A stretch of 64,000 bases of DNA from Neisseria perflava. GTDB taxonomy: Bacteria; Pseudomonadota; Gammaproteobacteria; Burkholderiales; Neisseriaceae. The stretch is from assembly GCF_019334725.1 (NCBI RefSeq), contig NZ_CP079818.1, positions 1,674,001 to 1,738,000 on the forward strand, read 5' to 3'. The notes under the pieces are model-generated. The model did not search any database and was not told the origin of the DNA. It saw only the letters and a list, made by a program, of their open reading frames with translations. Below, in pieces: positions 58,999 through 64,000 of this stretch (positions within the stretch are counted from its first letter, which is position 1; every line of letters begins with the position of its first letter). Both the position numbers and the translations under genes were made by a program.

Positions 58999-59253
58999 TT
59001 GTTACCTTTGTTACCACAAAATTTAACACTTATAACTATATGAATATAAATATAAAAACACAGAAAAAACGGTAACAAATGAACATAAATTTACTTGTTA
59101 CCGATTTGTTACCACTTGTTACCCTTTTATATTCAAATGGTTACGCTTAAAAAATAGGAGCGGTAACAAATGGTAACAAGGTTAAAATATGTGTTTTGTT
59201 ACCATGTAAGCCATGACTGGCAAGGCTTTCAGCCATTGGTAACAAGGTAACAA
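58999..59253. repeat. Iteron cluster, probable replication origin of the island
   Basis: The octamer GGTAACAA or its reverse occurs exactly 11 times in 255 bases. Reverse copies start at 58999, 59008, 59095, 59106, 59116 and 59196; forward copies start at 59071, 59162, 59172, 59238 and 59246. The DNA around 59015-59095 is very AT-rich, as expected for a melting zone. It lies downstream of the primase and DUF927 genes, as the origin does near alpha in P4. Confidence 0.82.
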
Positions 59254-59539
59254 ACGATTTTTGCGTTTTTTTGTATATATACGCTTTTTTTGTTTGGGCG
59301 CATGACTGACAGAGCCGATACAAACAAAAGCCGCCCGAGAGACAATATCGGACGACTGGAAGAAGAAAGCAGAGAACACCCCACAAGCGCGGATAATTTC
59401 CAGTGTTACAATTCAACCATGTTTACAGCTTGGCAGAAATGCCGCAAAATATTTTTGCCCCTGCCACCCAAACAGCTTAAACTGGCAATCTGACAAGGGG
59501 TAAATAGTGCCAAAAAAATGCCCCTACCTTAAAGTTTTG

Positions 59540-59562
59540 GGGTAACTTTTGGGGTAACTTTT
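59540..59562. repeat. Integrase arm-type repeats, right side
   Basis: Two direct copies of GGGTAACTTTT (59540-59550 and 59552-59562) lie 50 bases before attR, in the same spacing as the pair at 50600-50622 near attL. Confidence 0.65.
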
Positions 59563-59614
59563 ACCGTAAACAAGAACATGATTATATTTAAATCAATGAG
59601 TTAATCTCAAAGTA

Positions 59615-59635
59615 CGATTCCCCCCGCCTCCACCA
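59615..59635 (+). repeat. Right attachment repeat (attR)
   Basis: An exact 21-base copy of the ssrA 3' end, including CCACCA, marks where the original ssrA flank resumes. Confidence 0.92.
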
Positions 59636-59640
59636 GATTT

Positions 59641-59680
59641 AAAGCGCAAACTTTTGATATAAAAAGGTTTGCGCTTTTTT
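59641..59680. terminator. Displaced original ssrA terminator
   Basis: AAAGCGCAAAC (59641-59651) and GTTTGCGCTTT (59667-59677) with TTTTTT lie 5 bases after attR. This distance and strength fit the terminator that followed ssrA before the island arrived. Confidence 0.8.
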
Positions 59681-59690
59681 ATAAACTTAA

Positions 59691-59722
59691 ACAGGCCGTC
59701 TGAAACTTTTCAGACGGCCTGT
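59691..59722. terminator. Inverted uptake-sequence terminator
   Basis: ACAGGCCGTCTGAAA and its reverse form a tight stem downstream of the 59796-60581 gene on the minus strand. Confidence 0.8.
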
Positions 59723-59795
59723 TTTATCTCAACTATCTGAGCGAAAAACTTTTTCTTTCGATACATTCCAAATAGTGCTTTAAAAAATTTTAGCC

Positions 59796-60581
59796 TTACA
59801 TTTTTCTATCTGATTTCATATTCATTTTACGATGCGGCCTAACCGTTACACTCAATGGCAGATGATCTGACAAATGCTGCCAGTCTTTACTGTTGTGGAT
59901 TTCAGAATCGATGACATCAAGATTGCGCGTGTAAATGCGGTCGAGGCTGAGGATAGGCAGGCGCGAAGGGAAGGTTTTGGGGCGTTTACCTGTATTATCG
60001 ACGAATACTTCGTTCAAATCTAATGCCCTGCCCAGCTCACGCGCTGATTTCTGCCGCCAGTCATTGAAATCGCCGGCAATAATCAAGGGGCTGTCAGGGT
60101 TGATATGGCGGTCGACATAGTCGCTGATGGCGCGGTATTGTTTAAGGCGGTCAGGCTCGCGCAGGTTGAGGTGGACGCACAAACACACCAGCGGATCTTC
60201 CCAACCTTCAGGCACGACTTCGCAATGCAACAGGCCGCGCTGTTCGAGTTTGTTGACGCTGATGTTGAGGTTGTTTTCCATTTTCAGCGGCAGGCGGCTG
60301 AGAATGGCGTTGCCGTGGTGGCGTTTCGGATAGACGGCATTTTTGCCGTAGCTGCGATGATAATCAAGGCTGTCGCCGATGATGTCGTAATGCGGCGCAT
60401 CGGGAAAGTCGGTACGGCGGCTTCTGTTGAGATGTTGTCCTTGGACTTCTTGTAAAAACAAAACATCCGAACCCAATGCACCCAGCGCGTCAGCCATGCG
60501 GTTGACCTGCACTTTGCGGTTGAGCGCAGACATACCTTTGTGCATATTGTAGGAAGTAATGGTAACTGGACGGGGAAACAT
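59796..60581 (-). CDS. Endonuclease/exonuclease/phosphatase-family protein
   Basis: The 261-residue protein has the EEP fold motifs in order: TSYNMHKG, LQEVQGQH with the metal Glu, GDFNDW with catalytic Asp and Asn, and SDHLPL with the final Asp-His pair. Substrates of this family include DNA, phosphoinositides and sphingomyelin. There is no signal peptide, so a cytoplasmic phosphodiesterase is likely. It lies next to the island but is a normal host gene. Confidence 0.87.
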   Translation of the reverse strand: MFPRPVTITSYNMHKGMSALNRKVQVNRMADALGALGSDVLFLQEVQGQHLNRSRRTDFPDAPHYDIIGDSLDYHRSYGKNAVYPKRHHGNAILSRLPLKMENNLNISVNKLEQRGLLHCEVVPEGWEDPLVCLCVHLNLREPDRLKQYRAISDYVDRHINPDSPLIIAGDFNDWRQKSARELGRALDLNEVFVDNTGKRPKTFPSRLPILSLDRIYTRNLDVIDSEIHNSKDWQHLSDHLPLSVTVRPHRKMNMKSDRKM

Positions 60582-60738
60582 GATGTGTGATGAAGCGGTT
60601 TATTTGTTTCAGTATAGCACCGGAACGTGTGGTTTTACGGCAATTTTGGTTATACTTATTTAAAGAATAAAACGGCGTTTTGACAGGGAGTTTCCCAATC
60701 AAAACGCCTTCTGTTTTTCAGACGGCCTCGCGTCCGAA

Positions 60739-61053
60739 TCAGTTGTTGATTACTTCGACATTGGTTTCAAAAGTAACGGTGTGTTGATATTTAGATGCGG
60801 TTTTGCGTTTCGGATAAGGATATTTGGAAACGCTTTTCACTGCGCGTTCGTCCATTTCAGGATTGCCGCTGGATTGAATGATATTCACGCGGTCAACATT
60901 GCCGGCAGGAGTTGTGAAAACATCCATCAAAACGGTTTTAACGCTGCCGTTTTGCACTTTCATGGCTTCCAGGGTTTCGGTATCGGCGGCTTGTGCGGTA
61001 CCGAATACAGCAGCAAACAACAGGGCTGAGGCGAGGAGTTTAGGCGTTTTCAT
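60739..61053 (-). CDS. Secreted TonB-C-terminal-like domain protein
   Basis: The 104-residue precursor has a clean signal peptide (cut near 22, AQA-AD). A domain like the TonB C-terminus follows (VFTTPAGNVDRVNIIQSSGNPEMDERAVKSV, then YPYPKRK). It lacks the transmembrane anchor and proline-rich arm of true TonB, so it is free in the periplasm. It might modulate TonB-receptor contacts or be a recycled fold. It stands alone. Confidence 0.72.
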   Translation of the reverse strand: MKTPKLLASALLFAAVFGTAQAADTETLEAMKVQNGSVKTVLMDVFTTPAGNVDRVNIIQSSGNPEMDERAVKSVSKYPYPKRKTASKYQHTVTFETNVEVINN

Positions 61054-61112
61054 GTTTTAGTCCTTATTAGGGTTGTGGTTAGGTTAAATATTTCAGACGG
61101 CCTGATTCGTCG

Positions 61113-61781
61113 TTATTTGAAATTCAAAATCGGCCAACCTTTTGCTTTGGCTTCTTTTTCCAGCTCGGCATCCGGATTGACGGCGACAGGTTCGTCCACG
61201 ATACGAAGCAACGGCAAATCGTTTTTGGAGTCGCTGTAAAAATAAACCTTACCGTAGCTTTCAAAGGTCTCGCCGCGCTCAGCAAGCCATTGGTTCAATC
61301 GGGTAATTTTGCCTTCTTTCAGACTGGGCGTACCGACATAGTTGCCGGTATATCGGCCGTCTTCGCCGGTTTCAAGCTGTGTGCCAATAACATTGTGAAT
61401 ACCGAAAAGATGGCAGATTGGGGTAATGATGAATTCGTTGGTCGAAGAAATAACCAACATTTCGTCGCCCGCCATTTGATGGCTTTGCACCAACATACGC
61501 TGCATCGGAGAAATATGCGGAACAATATATTCGGCCATAAACTCGCGATGAAAATCAGCCAATTCTTCCTTGCTGAAACGGGCTAAAGGCGCGAGATGGA
61601 ATTTGAGGAAGGCATCAATATCAAGACAACCGTTTTGATAGTCTTGGTAGAACTTTTCATTTTGCGCCTCGGTTTCAGCCGCATCGACTATGCCTTTTTT
61701 AATCAGGTATTGCGGCCAGGAGTGATCCGAATCGGTATTGATCAAGGTATTGTCGAGGTCGAAAATGGCAAGGTTTTTCAT
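61113..61781 (-). CDS. HAD-superfamily phosphatase, subfamily IB (SerB-like)
   Basis: The 222-residue HAD hydrolase has the nucleophile motif FDLDNTLINTDSD (Asp8 and Asp10), motif II VISSTNEFI and the late YFYSDSKNDLPLL. The helical cap is of the IB type, as in phosphoserine and sugar phosphatases. Its substrate is unknown. The start overlaps the hda stop by four bases, so it is made from the same message. Confidence 0.88.
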   Translation of the reverse strand: MKNLAIFDLDNTLINTDSDHSWPQYLIKKGIVDAAETEAQNEKFYQDYQNGCLDIDAFLKFHLAPLARFSKEELADFHREFMAEYIVPHISPMQRMLVQSHQMAGDEMLVISSTNEFIITPICHLFGIHNVIGTQLETGEDGRYTGNYVGTPSLKEGKITRLNQWLAERGETFESYGKVYFYSDSKNDLPLLRIVDEPVAVNPDAELEKEAKAKGWPILNFK

Positions 61782-62446
61782 TGGGTTTCCTGTTGTTTTA
61801 AAAGCTGGCGCAAAAGCGGCAAAGTAATGCGCTTGCCCATCATGACGGCGTAGTTGTCGAGGGTATCGAGCATTTGCATCAGACTGTCCATATCACGCCG
61901 CCAATGGTTCAGCAGGTATTCGAAGATTTCCGGATCGATGGTTACCTGGCGGGCGGCCGCCATGCTGACGAGCGCATCGATTTTTTCCCGGTCGCTCAGC
62001 GGTTTGACTTCGTAAACCAAACAATACGCCATGCGTGTGCGCAAGTCTTCGCGGATAACGAGTTGCTGCGGCGTATATTCGGAACTCAAAAGCAAAAAGC
62101 CTTTGCTGCTGTTGCGGAAGCGGTTGAAGATGGCAAACAGTAAAGCCTGTTCTTCATTGTTAAGCTTTTCGATTTGGTCAATGGCGAGATATTCCGCATC
62201 CAACGCGGCTTCTGTCAGCGGCGTGGCGGCGGCATCAATATAAATAGCATTTCGTCCGGCATCGAGCGCCTGTGCAACCCACGCCCGCAAGAGATGACTT
62301 TTGCCTGCGCCCTCTTCGCCCCACACATAGATAAATTGCCCATGTTTGTGCTGCAACACATACACCAGCTCGGCATTTTCTGTTCCCAGAAATTTGTCGA
62401 AGCCGGGATAATCATGGCTGGCAAAATCGAAGATGAGCTGGTTCAC
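61778..62446 (-). CDS. hda: DnaA regulatory inactivator Hda
   Basis: The 222-residue AAA protein is homologous to the DnaA ATPase domain, with Walker A GEEGAGKSH near 45-53 and an N-terminal QLIFDF clamp-binding motif (residues 3-8). It acts with the sliding clamp to trigger ATP hydrolysis on DnaA and prevents over-initiation. It is the first gene of a two-gene operon with the HAD phosphatase. Confidence 0.9.
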   Translation of the reverse strand: MNQLIFDFASHDYPGFDKFLGTENAELVYVLQHKHGQFIYVWGEEGAGKSHLLRAWVAQALDAGRNAIYIDAAATPLTEAALDAEYLAIDQIEKLNNEEQALLFAIFNRFRNSSKGFLLLSSEYTPQQLVIREDLRTRMAYCLVYEVKPLSDREKIDALVSMAAARQVTIDPEIFEYLLNHWRRDMDSLMQMLDTLDNYAVMMGKRITLPLLRQLLKQQETQ

Positions 62447-62676
62447 AAAGGCGCACCGGTTAGGTTGAAATCGGCTTTATTTTACGTTGTTTTGCCGTTC
62501 ATCATCAAGGATAAAGGCCGTCTGAAGCCTATACCTGCAACATATCTGCACTTCTAAACATATCTTGACGCGCTTACGGCATTGGTTTTATTCCGCTTTG
62601 GTTTTACAATGTCGAACTTCTCGCCGAAACATTTGTCTGTTCTTTTTCAGACGGCCTTTTTATTTGGGGAACCTTA

Positions 62677-63315
62677 GTGATTTCTACCCTTATTGATTTC
62701 ATCCTCCATATCGACCAACACCTTGTCCACCTCTCCGCCCAATACGGCCCGTGGATTTACGTGATTTTGTTTGTTGTGATTTTCTGCGAAACCGGTTTGG
62801 TTGTAACGCCATTTTTACCCGGCGACTCGCTGCTGTTTGCTGCCGGCGGTATTGCGGCCATCGGCGGCATGAACATCCACGTCATGGTATTGCTGCTCTT
62901 AGCGGCCGCCATTTTAGGCGATGCGGCCAACTTTATGATTGGCAAGTATTTTGGACAAAAACTGTTTGCCAACCCGGATTCCAAAATTTTCCGTCGTTCA
63001 TATTTGGAAAAAACCCATGCGTTTTATGAAAAACACGGCGGCAAAACCATCATCATTGCCCGCTTTGTGCCGATTGTGCGGACGTTTGCGCCATTTGTCG
63101 CCGGTATGGGCGATATGCACTACGCGACGTTTATCCGTTACAACATTATCGGCGCGGTGTTGTGGGTATTGTCGTTTTCCTATGCAGGCTACTTCTTCGC
63201 CAATATCCCCGTCGTCAAAAACAATCTGGGCTTAGTCATGGCGGCAATCATCGTGATTTCGATTTTACCTGCGGTAGTCGAAGTCGTCCGCGCCAAACTT
63301 AACGCCAAAAAATAA
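62677..63315 (+). CDS. DedA-family inner-membrane protein
   Basis: The 212-residue protein starts at GTG after TTTGGGGAACC. It has the DedA/SNARE-associated domain: FCETGLVVTPFLPGDSLLF, then GKYFG and the basic FVPIVRTFAPFVAGMG. DedA proteins flip undecaprenyl phosphate or phospholipids and support membrane energy. It has four to five membrane spans. It precedes an MBOAT acyltransferase in the same direction. Confidence 0.9.
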   Translation: MISTLIDFILHIDQHLVHLSAQYGPWIYVILFVVIFCETGLVVTPFLPGDSLLFAAGGIAAIGGMNIHVMVLLLLAAAILGDAANFMIGKYFGQKLFANPDSKIFRRSYLEKTHAFYEKHGGKTIIIARFVPIVRTFAPFVAGMGDMHYATFIRYNIIGAVLWVLSFSYAGYFFANIPVVKNNLGLVMAAIIVISILPAVVEVVRAKLNAKK

Positions 63316-63361
63316 CAATCAATCGAAAAGTTTGAAAGTTTAAACACATCAAGGAATTGTC

Positions 63362-64000
63362 ATGCCGTTGTTGTCTATTGAGTTTGCGGTATTCTTTATC
63401 GTATTTTTGCCGCTGTACTGGGCATTTGCACGTTTGCCGCAAGTTCAAAACGTTTTACTTTTGGTTGCCGGACTGGGCTGGCTTTACCGTATCGACCCCA
63501 TCTTTGCCGCGCTGATTTTGGTTTACTCGTCTGTGGTTTACCTGGTCAGCGTGCTGATGTTTTCTGAAAACGAGCATATCCGCAAATTTTGGCTGGGTTG
63601 CGGTATTTTGGCGGCATTGACTGTTTTGTGTTTCTTCAAATACTTCGACTTTTTCCGCCCGATTATTCAGCAATATACAGGACAAAGCGCCGTCATCGAC
63701 ATCCTTTTGCCTCTGGGCTTGTCTTATTACACTTTCCAATCGCTGGCTTACTTGGTGTATTGCTACCGTGAGCCTAAGGGAGAGCGTTTTGAATGGCACG
63801 AGCTCCTACTGCATCTGAGCTTCTTCCCCACCATCACATCCGGCCCGATTATCCGTGCAGCCGCTTTTAAAAGCATAGATGGCGAACAAGCAGGCGCATT
63901 GGTGCAAATCCGCACCAAACAGGCACGCCAGCTGATTTATCCGGCTTTGGCGGTTGGCCTGATTATGTTGGGCATTGCCAAAAAGTGGTGGCTTGCCGGC
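63362..64000 (+). CDS. MBOAT O-acyltransferase, N-terminal part
   Basis: 213 codons are open to the window end. The protein has many hydrophobic segments and MBOAT landmarks (FFKYFDFF, LPLGLSYYTFQSLAYLVY, FFPTITSGPIIR). Neisseria use a PatA/PacA-type MBOAT to acetylate peptidoglycan, and AlgI-type members acetylate exopolysaccharide. The N-terminus MPLLSIEFAVFFIVFLPLYW fits the former, but this is inferred. AAGGAATTGTC precedes the ATG. The next gene (PatB or Ape1 type) would test the assignment. Confidence 0.82.
   Translation, partial: MPLLSIEFAVFFIVFLPLYWAFARLPQVQNVLLLVAGLGWLYRIDPIFAALILVYSSVVYLVSVLMFSENEHIRKFWLGCGILAALTVLCFFKYFDFFRPIIQQYTGQSAVIDILLPLGLSYYTFQSLAYLVYCYREPKGERFEWHELLLHLSFFPTITSGPIIRAAAFKSIDGEQAGALVQIRTKQARQLIYPALAVGLIMLGIAKKWWLAG

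Larger units (their letters stand above)
58695..59614. other. 920-base non-coding end of the island
   Basis: No convincing gene is seen. It contains a short alternating CG run (about 58893-58906), the iteron cluster (58999-59253) and the right arm-type repeats (59540-59562). A 63-codon frame at 59302 is open but lacks a ribosome site and family. Confidence 0.7.
50485..59635 (+). mobile_element. ssrA-integrated island, probable phage satellite
   Basis: The 9.15-kb element is bounded by 21-base repeats of the ssrA 3' end. Gene order is integrase, RelE-type toxin and antitoxin, cargo gene, AlpA-like regulator, HTH protein, structured leader, small genes, primase and DUF927 protein, then an iteron cluster. 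This is the layout of P4-like satellites and similar small islands: integration, regulation and replication, but no visible capsid, tail or packaging genes. It may depend on a helper phage or be mobilised another way. Confidence 0.88.

Noticed and set aside
59302..59493. 63-codon frame between the iterons and attR
   Set aside because: It has an ATG but no ribosome site, no recognisable domain and lies in a non-coding end; left out until conservation is shown.
645..62530. Regularly repeated short sequences as a CRISPR array
   Set aside because: The repeats are uptake sequences scattered between genes at irregular distances, mostly as inverted pairs; no spacers of equal length and no cas genes.

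Overview
The window is chromosomal DNA from a commensal Neisseria, most likely of the subflava/flavescens/mucosa type. The main evidence is dozens of copies of the 12-base AG dialect of the DNA uptake sequence (AGGCCGTCTGAA). Many sit as inverted pairs behind genes, where they act as terminators. Gene content is neisserial: metX-metW, earP next to an arginine-type efp, dnrN, rfaF, and an Hda-HAD pair. Neisseria meningitidis and N. gonorrhoeae use the AT dialect (ATGCCGTCTGAA), so the host is probably not one of them. The species cannot be fixed from the window.

Layout. 1-4257: end of trpD, small stress/hydrolase/membrane genes, and the copper pump copA. 4282-5288: a foreign-looking copper cassette (copZ, cueR, a cut-off gene end) whose terminators use the Eikenella uptake dialect AGGCTACCTGAA. 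5353-22761: mostly housekeeping genes, including a second copZ, a sugar-efflux MFS protein, a DASS transporter, ppiB, a phosphohexomutase, rpe, ribE, rlmJ, fbp, rfaF, guaB and a Dcu transporter. 22907-30471: two same-direction IS5-family (IS1106-like) copies enclosing lbpB-lbpA, the lactoferrin receptor, with a Fur-type promoter just inside the left copy. 30545-38979: glycosyltransferase fusion, dusC, lipoprotein, dnrN, AEC transporter, YadA-like adhesin, and two acyltransferases suited to ornithine-lipid synthesis. 39043-40237: an AT-rich orphan immunity gene with a broken HNH-type toxin end, closed by a hairpin of two Haemophilus uptake signals. 40238-50009: gloA, a tyrosine phosphatase, metX-metW, nadE, earP-efp, an MlaC-like protein and alaA.

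50122-59635: tmRNA (ssrA) followed by a 9.15-kb integrated island bounded by 21-base copies of the ssrA 3' end. The island carries a tyrosine integrase, a RelE-type toxin with a helix-turn-helix antitoxin, an unknown cargo gene, AlpA-like and other small regulators, a structured RNA-like leader, a zinc-finger/Toprim primase, a DUF927 helicase-like protein and an 11-copy iteron cluster. No capsid or packaging genes are visible, so it looks like a small phage satellite or mobilizable island. 59796-64000: exo/endonuclease-family protein, a secreted TonB-C-like protein, a HAD phosphatase overlapping hda, DedA, and the start of an MBOAT acyltransferase.

The strongest overall theme is that uptake-sequence dialect marks origin. 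Four signal types occur (host AG, Eikenella-type, meningococcal/gonococcal AT-like, and Haemophilus). Each non-host type coincides with an accessory gene set, so this stretch records imports from several mouth and throat neighbours.
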